DNA from: Actinomycetes bacterium
Lineage (GTDB): Bacteria > Actinomycetota > Acidimicrobiia > Acidimicrobiales > Acidimicrobiaceae
Length of the DNA stretch: 6,885 nt
Reading direction: 5' to 3'
NCBI GenBank assembly: GCA_021792075.1
Contig: JAJYVK010000082.1
Coordinates: forward strand, 1-6,885
Shown here: positions 1 to 6,212 of the stretch, one piece after another
How positions within the stretch are numbered: position 1 is the first letter of the stretch
Layout: each line of letters opens with the position of its first letter
The notes under the pieces: model-generated
Seen by the model: only the letters and a program-made list of their open reading frames with translations
Database searches by the model: none
What the model was told of the DNA's origin: nothing
Made by a program: the position numbers and the translations under genes

Positions 1-809
1 TTGTGGACCTGGTGTCGCCGATCGGCAAAGGCCAGAGAGGCCTCATCGTCTCGCCGCCCAAGGCTGGTAAGACCACGATAATGAAGCACATTGCCCACTG
101 CATCGAGACGAACAATCCTGAAGTCTTTCTGATGGTGCTTCTCGTAGATGAGCGCCCTGAAGAAGTGACGGATATGCGCCGTTCGGTAAAGGGAGAGGTT
201 GTAGCCTCGACCTTCGATAGGCCGGCGGAGGAGCACACCGCAGTCTCTGAACTCGCTCTCGAGCGGGCAAAGCGCCTTGTCGAGTTGGGCAGAGACGTTG
301 TGATCATCCTTGACGGAATCACGCGACTTGCCCGCGCATACAACCTTGCGCAGCCGGCTTCGGGAAGGATCATGTCTGGCGGTGTTGATTCTGGCGCGCT
401 ATACCCGCCAAAGAAGTTCTTTGGAGCGGCAAGGAACGTGGAGGAGGGTGGTTCTCTGACCATCTTGGCTACAGCCCTTGTCGAGACCGGGTCCCGAATG
501 GACGAGGTGATCTTCGAGGAGTTCAAGGGAACGGGAAACATGGAGCTACGGCTAGATCGCCGGCTTGCAGAGCGCAGGCTCTACCCGGCAATCGACGTGA
601 ACGCCTCCTCGACAAGGCATGAAGAGCTTCTCTTTGACAAGGACCAGCTGGGACTTGTCTGGAAGCTGCGGAGAGTCTTGAATGCACTTAGCAGCGACGG
701 AAACTCTGCTCCAGGCCTTGAGCTTTTGATTGACAAAGTTCGATCTACCAAGTCGAACGCGGAGTTCTTGCTCGAGATCGCCAAGTCTCAAGTTCCAAAC
801 AACTATTGA
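1..809 (+). CDS. rho: Transcription termination factor Rho, C-terminal part (5' end outside window)
   Basis: Rho is the hexameric RNA-dependent ATPase/helicase that ends transcription of untranslated RNA. The window enters the gene in frame (codons from position 3), so the first GTG is an internal Val and not a start. Numbering from that codon, the Walker A loop SPPKAGKTT is at residues 17-25, the strand and Walker B aspartate are in [14 protein letters not shown] at 100-113, the Q-loop region [12 protein letters not shown] is at about 126-137, [13 protein letters not shown] is at 139-151, and the R-loop region [19 protein letters not shown] is at 172-190. All are near-identical to E. coli Rho as I recall it. 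The ATPase/translocase domain is therefore complete and intact to its natural C-terminus. The RNA-binding N-terminal domain (at least about 150 residues, often more in actinobacteria) lies upstream. The gene ends in TGA and is followed 89 bases later by rpmE, the usual actinobacterial order. Confidence 0.97.
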   Translation, partial: VDLVSPIGKGQRGLIVSPPKAGKTTIMKHIAHCIETNNPEVFLMVLLVDERPEEVTDMRRSVKGEVVASTFDRPAEEHTAVSELALERAKRLVELGRDVVIILDGITRLARAYNLAQPASGRIMSGGVDSGALYPPKKFFGAARNVEEGGSLTILATALVETGSRMDEVIFEEFKGTGNMELRLDRRLAERRLYPAIDVNASSTRHEELLFDKDQLGLVWKLRRVLNALSSDGNSAPGLELLIDKVRSTKSNAEFLLEIAKSQVPNNY

Positions 810-829
810 TGATTAACACCAATGATTAA
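809..829 (+). repeat. 8-bp direct repeat after rho
   Basis: ATGATTAA occurs at 809-816 and again at 822-829, 13 bases apart, starting at the last base of the rho stop codon. Its role is unknown. It is short and AT-rich, so chance is a fair explanation. Confidence 0.3.
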
Positions 830-844
830 AGGATGCGTAGGTAA

Positions 845-869
845 CTTGGCTTGACCGGTGTCAGCCAAG
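845..869 (+). promoter_or_regulatory. Hairpin in the rho-rpmE intergenic region
   Basis: CTTGGCT at 845-851 pairs perfectly with AGCCAAG at 863-869. After a bulged T, GAC (853-855) pairs with GTC (860-862) around a CGGT loop. No T-run follows, so this is not a standard intrinsic terminator. It sits 30 bases before the L31 start codon. It could be a processing site, a transcript-end stabiliser for rho, or a leader structure of rpmE. The function is inferred only. Confidence 0.4.
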
Positions 870-898
870 CTGCGCTCGGTCGCTAGGATAATAAAGCT

Positions 899-1117
899 AT
901 GAAGTCTGATATTCACCCAAAATACGGTGTCGCAGTTGTCCACTGTTCATGTGGCAACACATTTGTGACTAAATCTACCAAGCCAGAGCTGCATGTCGAG
1001 CTTTGCAGCGAGTGCCACCCGTTCTACACGGGCAAGCAAAAGCTCGTCGACACCGGAGGCCGCGTGGAGCGCTTCCAGCGTCGCTACGGAGACAGAAGGA
1101 CCTCGTCGAAGAGGTAG
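899..1117 (+). CDS. rpmE: 50S ribosomal protein L31 (zinc-binding type)
   Basis: L31 is a small protein of the large ribosomal subunit that helps bridge it to the small subunit. The 72-residue product has the family length. It begins [10 protein letters not shown] and carries the four zinc-ligand cysteines of the C+ form: C16 and C18 (CSCG), and C36 and C39 (CSEC). These are followed by the conserved [20 protein letters not shown] stretch at 40-59. The presence of all four cysteines marks it as the zinc-containing paralogue rather than the zinc-free form made under zinc starvation. The start ATG is preceded by a modest AGGA at 885-888 with a 10-base spacer. An AT-rich GATAAT lies at 887-892, but no well-placed -35 box is visible. 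The gene lies between rho and an unrecognised gene that starts 37 bases downstream. Confidence 0.97.
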   Translation: MKSDIHPKYGVAVVHCSCGNTFVTKSTKPELHVELCSECHPFYTGKQKLVDTGGRVERFQRRYGDRRTSSKR

Positions 1118-1138
1118 GTGTCCTCCAATAGCCTTTCG

Positions 1139-1146
1139 AGGTGAGG
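1139..1146 (+). promoter_or_regulatory. Strong ribosome binding site that sets the TTG start of the unknown gene
   Basis: AGGTGAGG (1139-1146; GAGGTGA at 1138-1144 matches the anti-Shine-Dalgarno complement) lies 8 bases before TTG at 1155-1157. No ATG or GTG is available in this frame near here. A second purine-rich site, GAGGAGGG (1176-1183), precedes another in-frame TTG at 1191 with a 7-base spacer, so a 12-residue-shorter form is also possible. Confidence 0.65.
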
Positions 1147-1154
1147 TAGAAACA

Positions 1155-2333
1155 TTGCCAGTTACAAATGGATCTGAGGAGGGTTCCCTTTTGCTTGGGG
1201 CCCTTCGTTCGTGTATCTCGAGATTTGATTCGAGCCTCGACCCATCTGCAGCGGAGATTTTAGAGTTTCCGACCTTTCTTGCATGCAATGTCGACGGCGT
1301 CGCACATGTTCTAATCGTATCGATATCTACGGCCGACATAGGTGGCTACCTTGCATTCGCCTCGAGGAGCGGCGCCAGGGCTATTAACCTGTATGCGTCG
1401 CCAGCCATGCTTGGAGGTGCTTCCTTGCCGCTTGCCTCTCGGGTCCTGTCAGTGCTAAGTCTTCAGGGTGAGGGGTTCAAGGTGCCCGTAACGGTGTATT
1501 CCGTCGCCACGGGACAGCTGGAGCCTGTCTCGTCGGGTTCAGACCTTCAACTTGTGGTGCAGGACGGAGATGCTCGAAGAGAGTTCCTGAGTCAAGAAGG
1601 ATCTGGCGAAGTCGTTGAGCTGGTCTTGAAAAGTGGCTGCGAGGCCTTGTTCGTGAAAGACCGGATGATTGCAACCCATCTCGGGCTCGAGGTTGCTCGT
1701 TCCGTGCGCAGCGACGGCCGTGTGCGGCTTGAGATCGGTGTTGGGCGCAATGACAGGATTGCGAAGGCCTTGTTGGATGAAACTGCCACGCCGGCAGAAC
1801 AGCTGAGAGAGACGATTGAGGTCGTGAATCGTTATCGGCTGGGAGCCTCGCAGTTCCACCCGTTGGCAAAGCTGTCGCTAGCCAGGTGGATGCGGCTTGT
1901 GATCCATGACAACCCTGGACTTGTTGGGATGAAACAGCTTACACCGCTTGAGCTGGTTCGCAGTGGCGGCTGGCCCGGTTGGAGCCTTTGGTCGTTGATG
2001 ACCGGTTCGGTGCCCCTTGACGAGGATGCTCTCATCTATAGGGGTTCTGAATCGAGTTTCGGCGACGACGATATCTCCTTCGCCATCGCGTCGGACGAGG
2101 AAGGAGGCGAATCGGTGGTGGGAATTACCGCTGCTGTGGATCTGGGCGCCGTGGCAAAGCTATACGAGGTAGTTCGATCGGCAAAAGCAGCGGGAAGAAA
2201 GATTCGCGGATCAATCCTGGTCATGCAGGAGAGAAATAAGATTGTACCCATCGAGCGTTTGGTAGATCTGGCAAGCTTTGGACTTAGAAGTGTCACATTC
2301 TCACCTTCGTGGAAGATGATCGACCGTTATTAG
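1155..2333 (+). CDS. Conserved-looking protein of unknown function between rpmE and prfA
   Basis: I do not recognise a named family. From TTG 1155 the product is 392 residues. The open frame extends back to 993, but the upstream part overlaps rpmE in another frame, is Ser/Arg-rich, and has no ribosome site. The protein is soluble: no signal peptide or membrane segment is visible. The N-terminal half has hydrophobic strands alternating with helices (HVLIVSIS at 51-58, then an Ala/Leu-rich helix), which suggests an alpha/beta fold. The middle contains LEIGVGRND ending near residue 199. A block with HPLAKLSLARWMRL begins at residue 235, followed by LVGMKQLTPLE. From memory, similar blocks (GVG-x-(H/N)DR, then HPL-x-(R/K)L-x-x-x-R-W-x-R) occur in uncharacterised actinobacterial proteins. 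The C-terminus (about 300-392) is a further mixed domain. The position inside a release-factor/ribosomal operon suggests a translation-linked role, but that is inference. It is not the DUF1385 membrane protein found at this place in Firmicutes. Confidence 0.85.
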   Translation: MPVTNGSEEGSLLLGALRSCISRFDSSLDPSAAEILEFPTFLACNVDGVAHVLIVSISTADIGGYLAFASRSGARAINLYASPAMLGGASLPLASRVLSVLSLQGEGFKVPVTVYSVATGQLEPVSSGSDLQLVVQDGDARREFLSQEGSGEVVELVLKSGCEALFVKDRMIATHLGLEVARSVRSDGRVRLEIGVGRNDRIAKALLDETATPAEQLRETIEVVNRYRLGASQFHPLAKLSLARWMRLVIHDNPGLVGMKQLTPLELVRSGGWPGWSLWSLMTGSVPLDEDALIYRGSESSFGDDDISFAIASDEEGGESVVGITAAVDLGAVAKLYEVVRSAKAAGRKIRGSILVMQERNKIVPIERLVDLASFGLRSVTFSPSWKMIDRY

Positions 2334-2337
2334 GTGG
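2332..2337 (+). promoter_or_regulatory. Likely ribosome binding site of prfA, distant
   Basis: AGGTGG overlaps the TAG stop of the preceding gene and lies 13 bases before the prfA ATG at 2351. This spacing is longer than usual, and no closer purine-rich site is seen. The 17-base gap between the two genes and this overlap suggest the ribosome may pass from the upstream gene to prfA by coupling. Confidence 0.45.
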
Positions 2338-2350
2338 CAAGTGACTGATT

Positions 2351-3421
2351 ATGTATGAGCGACTCTCAGAAATTACAAGAGAATATGAATCCGTGTCCAA
2401 GGAGCTGGCTGACCCCTCGATCTACGCTGATCAGCGCAGATTGCGCGATCTAAGTCGCAAGCACAAGGAGCTAGAGGCAATTGTCAGCTCCTACAGAGCA
2501 TATCTCGAGGGGCAGAGCGATGTTGACACCCTCAAAGAGATGATCGCAGAGTCGACAGGGGAGGATCGCGAACTCCTTCGAGAGGAGCTGGGCGAAGCCG
2601 AGGAGAAGCTTGAGCAGCTAAAAAAGAATTTGGAGATTGCTCTTCTTCCTAAGGATGAGAACGACGGTAGAAATGTGATCGTCGAGATTCGAGGAGCTGA
2701 GGGCGGCGAGGAAGCGAACCTCTTTGCCAAAGACCTTTTCGACATGTATGTTCGCTACGCGGATCGCCAGGGGTGGAAGTGGGAGATGCTGGGTGCGGAC
2801 ATCTCGGAAAGGGGCGGCTATAGCGATGTCACCTTTATTGTCAAAGGAGAGGATGCCTGGAGGAAGCTCAAGCACGAGGGAGGTCCTCATCGAGTTCAGA
2901 GAGTGCCGGTGACCGAATCTCAGGGGCGGATTCACACCTCCTCAGCAACCGTGACGATACTTCCGGAGGCGGAAGAGGTTGATGTGCAGATCGACCCCAA
3001 CGATTTGAAGATCGACGTCTACCGGTCAACCGGACCTGGTGGGCAGTCCGTCAACACCACAGACTCTGCGGTGCGAATAACCCACCTTCCGACTGGTCTA
3101 GTCGTCGCAATGCAGGATGAGAAGAGCCAGATCCAGAACAGAGCAAAGGCGATGCAGGTTCTGCGGGCGCGTCTGCTCAAGATGGAGCAGGATAAGCAGT
3201 CTGCGGAACTGTCTCAGGCGAGAAAGTCTCAGATCGGTGGAGGCGGCCGGTCTGAGAAGATCAGGACCTACAACTTCAAGGAGAATCGGGTCACCGATCA
3301 CAGGATAGGACTGACGCTTTACCGTTTGGACAGGATCCTAATGGGTGAGCTGGAGGAACTTACTGAGGCGCTCTTAGTAGATGAACGAACCCGGCAGCTG
3401 GAAGGCCAAGAGGGCGACTGA
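2351..3421 (+). CDS. prfA: Peptide chain release factor 1
   Basis: RF1 recognises UAA and UAG in the ribosomal A site and triggers peptidyl-tRNA hydrolysis. The 356-residue product has the normal RF1 length. An N-terminal coiled region (about 1-100) is followed by the conserved VEIRGAEGGEEANLFAKDL at 111-129. The codon-recognition tripeptide is PVT at 186-188, within HRVQRVPVTESQGRIHTS. The PxT form marks RF1 and not RF2, which has SPF. The catalytic loop GPGGQSVNTTDSAVRITH has GGQ at 230-232, and its glutamine is the target of PrmC. The start ATG at 2351 gives MYERLSEI, a typical actinobacterial RF1 beginning. The gene's own stop is TGA, which RF1 does not read. Its last base is the first base of the prmC ATG, so the two are translationally coupled. 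Confidence 0.98.
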   Translation: MYERLSEITREYESVSKELADPSIYADQRRLRDLSRKHKELEAIVSSYRAYLEGQSDVDTLKEMIAESTGEDRELLREELGEAEEKLEQLKKNLEIALLPKDENDGRNVIVEIRGAEGGEEANLFAKDLFDMYVRYADRQGWKWEMLGADISERGGYSDVTFIVKGEDAWRKLKHEGGPHRVQRVPVTESQGRIHTSSATVTILPEAEEVDVQIDPNDLKIDVYRSTGPGGQSVNTTDSAVRITHLPTGLVVAMQDEKSQIQNRAKAMQVLRARLLKMEQDKQSAELSQARKSQIGGGGRSEKIRTYNFKENRVTDHRIGLTLYRLDRILMGELEELTEALLVDERTRQLEGQEGD

Positions 3422-4236
3422 TGCCAACCGGCCCTTCTGCTGCTGAGTGGAGACTCTTGCAGCGGTTGTCGGAGAGGGTTGGAAGAGGTCAGCTGGCAAA
3501 GTGGATCCTAGATGAGGCCTTCTCGGTCCGTTCAGGCGCAGCCGCAGAGAGTTATGCTTTGGAGATCGCGGATCGTTACATTGCTGGCGAGCCTATTCAG
3601 TACATCTTTGGCCACTGGAGCTTTCGAGGTCTCGAGCTCAAATGCGACGCTAGGGCCCTCATCCCCCGGCCGGAGACTGAGCAGCTTGTTGATCTTGCCA
3701 GGTCAGAGATTACTGCCAATCAGTGGATGAGAAGGATTGTCGAAATAGGAACCGGGACGGGAGCGATAGCTCTTAGTTTGGCCACCGAGATTGCCGGGCT
3801 TAAGGTCGTGGCAACGGAGCTTTCTACGGGTGCATTGGCTCTTGCAAGAGAAAATCTCGCTGCGCAGACGGGTTTTTCAAGTGAAGTTGAGATGGTTCAG
3901 TCCGATCTGTTCGACTCCTTGTCGGGGTTCGGGCTGTTCGATCTGATCGTATCGAATCCACCCTATCTGCCTGCCTCGACGGAGCTCGAGCCAAGGGTCG
4001 CGACATACGAGCCGCACGAAGCACTGTTCGGTGGTGCAGACGGTCTCGCCGTCATAGCAAGGCTGATTGAAGAGTCGCCAGTGCATATGACGAGGCGAGG
4101 GGCCGGACTCGTGTTGGAGATCGATGAGACTCATGGGGCCAGAGTTGTTGAACTCGCTAATCAGCACGGATATACCTTTGTTCAGATACATCAAGATCTT
4201 TCAGGGCGCGATAGATTTGCGCGGCTTGTTTACTGA
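3421..4236 (+). CDS. prmC: Release factor glutamine N5-methyltransferase PrmC/HemK
   Basis: PrmC transfers a methyl group from S-adenosylmethionine to the side-chain amide of the GGQ glutamine in RF1 and RF2, which raises termination efficiency. The 271-residue product has the family length. An N-terminal helical substrate-binding domain (about 1-75) includes the family signature GEPIQYIFGHWSF at 56-68. IPRPETEQLV is at 81-90. The SAM-binding glycine loop VEIGTGTGAIALSLA is at 107-121. The catalytic NPPY, which holds the glutamine amide, is at 179-182 in DLIVSNPPYLP. A late LVLEIDETHG (230-239) and a GRDRFARLVY terminus (262-271) also fit. The ATG overlaps the prfA stop by one base (TGATG). 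In Mycobacterium tuberculosis a Sua5-type threonylcarbamoyl-AMP synthase gene follows hemK. Here the operon ends instead, at a hairpin 19 bases downstream. Confidence 0.97.
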   Translation: MPTGPSAAEWRLLQRLSERVGRGQLAKWILDEAFSVRSGAAAESYALEIADRYIAGEPIQYIFGHWSFRGLELKCDARALIPRPETEQLVDLARSEITANQWMRRIVEIGTGTGAIALSLATEIAGLKVVATELSTGALALARENLAAQTGFSSEVEMVQSDLFDSLSGFGLFDLIVSNPPYLPASTELEPRVATYEPHEALFGGADGLAVIARLIEESPVHMTRRGAGLVLEIDETHGARVVELANQHGYTFVQIHQDLSGRDRFARLVY

Positions 4237-4254
4237 GACGTTTTACGGAAGGGA

Positions 4255-4297
4255 AAGGGCTGGACGGTCTTTGGCGGGTTAAGACCATCCAGCCCTT
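4255..4297. terminator. Likely bidirectional intrinsic terminator between prmC and the anti-sigma gene
   Basis: Bases 4255-4271 pair with 4281-4297 to give 16 base pairs with one C-A mismatch (4265/4287) around a 9-base loop. AAGGGCTGGA on the left matches TCCAGCCCTT on the right. On the + strand the right arm ends in TT and is followed by GTTTGTGTG, a T/G-rich but not pure T tail. On the - strand the arm is followed by TTTCCCTTCC in transcript sense, a weaker tail. The hairpin sits in the 86-base gap between two convergent 3' ends (4236 and 4323), where such an element is expected. Confidence 0.8.
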
Positions 4298-4322
4298 GTT
4301 TGTGTGTCGGGGACCTCGAGAG

Positions 4323-5459
4323 TTACTGTGAACGGTTCCAGCGGCTTAAGCTAGAACCTCCTTTTTCGTTGACTGAAAATCCTGTTTCTTTGAGAATCTC
4401 ATTGAAGGGGTTCTGGAAAAATAGACTCTTCGATCCTGTGACAGAGCTTGGAGTTCCTTGTGTGCCAACATGAAGGTCGGCGCGGTTTTCGACGCTGGTA
4501 GTGGTAGTTGAGCTGTTCGTAACGGAGCTTTCGGCTGAAGAGGTGAAAAAGGAGTGTCCGTCACCTCTAAGTCCCTGGCTGAAGTGTCCACTGCCAGCCG
4601 TGTCGCTTGAACCACCGCTGCTATCGGGCCTTGTAACAGTCGAGCAAAGCTGTGAAACCGTAGTGCCTTGCTTGGCCGCTAAAGCCTCGAGCCATCGGAG
4701 AGCAACGGGACCAGATATCTGTGATGCCGACCCGTTATCAGAGCTGCTGGAGCTGCCTCCGCTGCTGAAGTGCGAACTAGATGAACCTGTCGGCAGAGTC
4801 GTGGTGGTTGAATTCTCGGCGGTGTTCGCTGATCCAGGAGAATTCAGATATGCCCTGCACAGACCGTAAACGCTGCTGCCGCTGGCAAGTTGCTGAGTGG
4901 CATAGTTGTTCAATCCGCTTTGCGCATTAGTGGAGCTGGTAGAGGTGCTGCTTTGGACGGTCACGGAGCTTTTTGTCAGCGGCCCTGCAGCTTTTGGTAG
5001 GGGCAGCGACGAGGTAGTTGCACCTCCAGAAGAGCCACGTGTTGCAGGGACCGAAATTCCGACTCGGGCCAGACCGCTTGAGACCGTGGTCTGGAAGGTG
5101 TTTGGCAGGTCTCCGTGGTATGCCGCAACGGCTGTTCCGGTGAGGGCCGTTGCGGTTACGAGAACCCCGGCGATCTTTGCTGCTAACAAGCTGCTGTGAA
5201 TCTTGCGCTGATTCGCTTCACGGATGTTCCTGACAGAGTGTAGGCGTTGTGCGTTTTTGAAGTATCCGACGACGTCTCCCTCGTTCTTGAGCTCCTCGCT
5301 GGTGGCCGGCATCTTGGCGGCACTCACTAGTTCAGCAAGACGGGCTAGCGCTCCGAAGTGAAGTTGAGGGTCTATATTCCCTGTAATCAGCTGTTCGATC
5401 TGTTCTTGCGAAAGTGATTCGTCGCCCATGTCGGAAGTGATATCTCCGTATTCGTCCAT
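4323..5459 (-). CDS. Probable membrane anti-sigma factor with Ser/Thr-rich, two-cysteine outer part
   Basis: This 378-residue protein is encoded directly after an ECF sigma gene, with a TAATG overlap, and is read here as its anti-sigma factor. Residues 1-88 are hydrophilic and should be cytoplasmic. They include ALARLAELVSAAKMPATSEE (37-56), a pattern I associate from memory with sigma-binding ends of actinobacterial anti-sigma proteins. No HxxxCxxC zinc motif is present. A basic stretch (about 73-86) precedes a single membrane helix (about 91-113), giving an N-in topology. Just outside is AAYHGDLPNTFQ (112-123). The outer part is rich in Ser, Thr and Gly (139-180, 210-248, 279-345). It contains only two cysteines: C201 in GLCRAYLNSPG and C272 in VSQLCSTV, with a Leu/Ala-rich helix between them (250-263). 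The C-terminal tail (345-378) is less biased. There is no Shine-Dalgarno before the ATG, so translation probably depends on coupling to the sigma gene. The function is assigned by context; partner binding is not shown. Confidence 0.8.
   Translation of the reverse strand: MDEYGDITSDMGDESLSQEQIEQLITGNIDPQLHFGALARLAELVSAAKMPATSEELKNEGDVVGYFKNAQRLHSVRNIREANQRKIHSSLLAAKIAGVLVTATALTGTAVAAYHGDLPNTFQTTVSSGLARVGISVPATRGSSGGATTSSLPLPKAAGPLTKSSVTVQSSTSTSSTNAQSGLNNYATQQLASGSSVYGLCRAYLNSPGSANTAENSTTTTLPTGSSSSHFSSGGSSSSSDNGSASQISGPVALRWLEALAAKQGTTVSQLCSTVTRPDSSGGSSDTAGSGHFSQGLRGDGHSFFTSSAESSVTNSSTTTTSVENRADLHVGTQGTPSSVTGSKSLFFQNPFNEILKETGFSVNEKGGSSLSRWNRSQ
4745..4832 (-). repeat. Ser/Thr low-complexity coding segment in the anti-sigma gene
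   Basis: Residues about 210-238 are almost wholly Ser, Thr and Gly (for example TTTTLPTGSSSSHFSSGG), built from repeated AGC/TCT/ACC-type codons. They lie between the two cysteine-bearing motifs at 199-209 and 250-275. Such tracts are prone to length change by slippage and often act as flexible, possibly glycosylated, wall-spanning linkers. Confidence 0.6.
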
Positions 5460-6028
5460 TACGTTACAACATTTCTATTAAATTTTTTGACCATGGTGTT
5501 CAAGGCGCGGTGCTGGATGACCCGTACAGCTTCTTGGCTCTTGCCCATCAATCTGGCGACCTCCTCTACGCTTAAGTCCGCTACTATGCGCAAGAGCAAG
5601 ATCTCGGCGTGGTGCGCGGGTAGCGTCTTGGTGAGCATCTCGATTGCCTCCTCTGCGGAGATGTTCGAAATCGCTGGAACAGCTGTCGTGTCGGAGCCGT
5701 CACGGTGATGGTCGCCACTGAGCTGGAGGCGCTCCTTTTCGATGGCCAACCTTGCTTTCCCGGTTGTCCGGAAATAGTCCACGACCTTGTTCCTCGCGAT
5801 TCCGAACATCCAAGCCCGGAAGTCTCGTGAGTTTCCACTGAAGTCCTTCATGCCTTTGGCTATGGCGACCCATGTCTCCGAAGCGACATCTTCGTACTCG
5901 AAAGGTATATGGTGTCTCAGGTAACGAAGGAGTTGGGGGTTGAACGATCGAAACAGTTGGACTATCGCAAATTCTTCGCCCCTCTTCGCATCTTGGATAG
6001 CCTTCTCTAAGTCAATTTCGATGGTCAC
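5459..6028 (-). CDS. RNA polymerase sigma factor, ECF (sigma-70 group IV) family
   Basis: ECF sigma factors direct RNA polymerase to a small stress- or signal-specific promoter set. The 189-residue product has only the two minimal regions. Sigma-2 spans about 20-90. It includes YEDVASETWVAIAKGMKDFS (45-64), which fits region 2.2 for core binding, and FRAWMFGIARNKVVDYFR (70-87), which fits 2.3-2.4 for melting and -10 recognition. After a variable linker (about 95-124), sigma-4 spans about 126-184 with the helix-turn-helix LSVEEVARLMGKSQEAVRVI (152-171) for -35 binding. There is no extra C-terminal domain. The start is GTG at 6028-6026. The preceding codon is TAG in frame, so no earlier start is possible and the next ATG would remove much of sigma-2. 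The stop TAA overlaps the ATG of the membrane protein downstream, the classic sigma/anti-sigma order. I cannot assign an ECF subgroup with certainty. Confidence 0.95.
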   Translation of the reverse strand: MTIEIDLEKAIQDAKRGEEFAIVQLFRSFNPQLLRYLRHHIPFEYEDVASETWVAIAKGMKDFSGNSRDFRAWMFGIARNKVVDYFRTTGKARLAIEKERLQLSGDHHRDGSDTTAVPAISNISAEEAIEMLTKTLPAHHAEILLLRIVADLSVEEVARLMGKSQEAVRVIQHRALNTMVKKFNRNVVT

Positions 6029-6031
6029 CTA

Positions 6032-6037
6032 CTCCTT
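6032..6037 (-). promoter_or_regulatory. Ribosome binding site of the sigma gene with very short spacing
   Basis: In transcript sense AAGGAG is separated from the GTG start by only three bases (TAG), which is closer than the usual 5-9. The in-frame TAG directly before GTG excludes an upstream start. The short spacing together with a GTG codon predicts modest translation of the sigma factor. Confidence 0.6.
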
Positions 6038-6067
6038 GAGCAGTTCTGAATTGAGTAACGTCACGCA

Positions 6068-6094
6068 AACGATAACCGCAATTGTCCGAGTTGG
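6068..6094 (-). promoter_or_regulatory. Weak candidate ECF-type promoter for the sigma gene
   Basis: In - strand sense CCAACT (6094-6089) and CGTT (6071-6068) are separated by 17 bases. This loosely resembles the AAC...CGT pattern of many ECF promoters and would allow autoregulation, with a transcript start roughly 30-40 bases before the GTG. The match is partial and could be chance. Confidence 0.2.
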
Positions 6095-6119
6095 GATCAG
6101 TCTCGAAACTACCGCATAA

Positions 6120-6200
6120 ATGCTGAGGGTGCCAGGTGTCCAGTTTTTTTGGGGATGGCGAGCTAGGATTTGGAGCTGGGAGCAGCTACAAATCCTTTAA
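6120..6200 (+). other. Possible 26-codon Trp-rich leader reading frame
   Basis: ATG at 6120 opens a frame ending in TAA at 6198-6200. It encodes 26 residues with Trp at positions 11, 13, 18 and 20 (WGW and WSW pairs). The last two Trp codons lie in the left arm of the stem-loop at 6165-6196, and the stop lies just past its right arm. This geometry resembles an attenuation leader. There is no good Shine-Dalgarno before the ATG and no convincing promoter, and G-rich DNA yields TGG codons easily, so the frame may be accidental. Confidence 0.25.
6165..6196 (+). terminator. Stem-loop with T-rich tail, possible attenuator
   Basis: AGGATTTG (6165-6172) pairs with CAAATCCT (6189-6196). After one G-A mismatch, AGCTG (6174-6178) pairs with CAGCT (6183-6187) around a GGAG loop. 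This makes 13 base pairs in a 14-position stem. On the + strand it is followed by TTAATTTTC, giving the look of an intrinsic terminator pointing toward the monooxygenase gene. On the - strand no T-run follows. It may stop antisense read-through from the sigma side, act as an attenuator, or be a paired operator. Confidence 0.5.
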
Positions 6201-6212
6201 TTTTCAGGATTT
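6190..6212 (+). promoter_or_regulatory. Alternative hairpin that competes with the stem-loop
   Basis: AAATCCT (6190-6196), the right arm of the preceding stem-loop, can instead pair with a second AGGATTT (6206-6212) across a 9-base loop. The two foldings exclude each other, as in attenuators. A further option is GAGCTGG (6173-6179) with CCAGCTC (6239-6245). The seven-base pairing alone is weaker than the 13-bp stem. Confidence 0.35.

Noticed and set aside
851..856. TTGACC as a -35 box for rpmE
   Set aside because: No -10-like hexamer lies 16-18 bases downstream; the GATAAT at 887 is 30 bases away.
993..1154. N-terminal extension of the unknown gene back to ATG 993
   Set aside because: It overlaps most of rpmE in another frame, is Ser/Arg-biased like a shadow translation, and has no ribosome site, whereas TTG 1155 has a strong one.
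947..1339. 130-residue - strand open frame across rpmE
   Set aside because: It is antisense to the clear L31 gene and the next gene, with no recognisable motif.
3419..3423. TGATG overlap as possible frameshift regulation of prfA
   Set aside because: Programmed frameshifting is known for RF2 (prfB), not RF1. The reading frame is uninterrupted and the overlap is ordinary coupling.
4501..4869. 122-residue open frame on the + strand inside the anti-sigma gene
   Set aside because: It lies antisense to the Ser/Thr-rich coding segment, which yields long open shadow frames. There is no ribosome site and the sigma/anti-sigma coupling supports the - strand.
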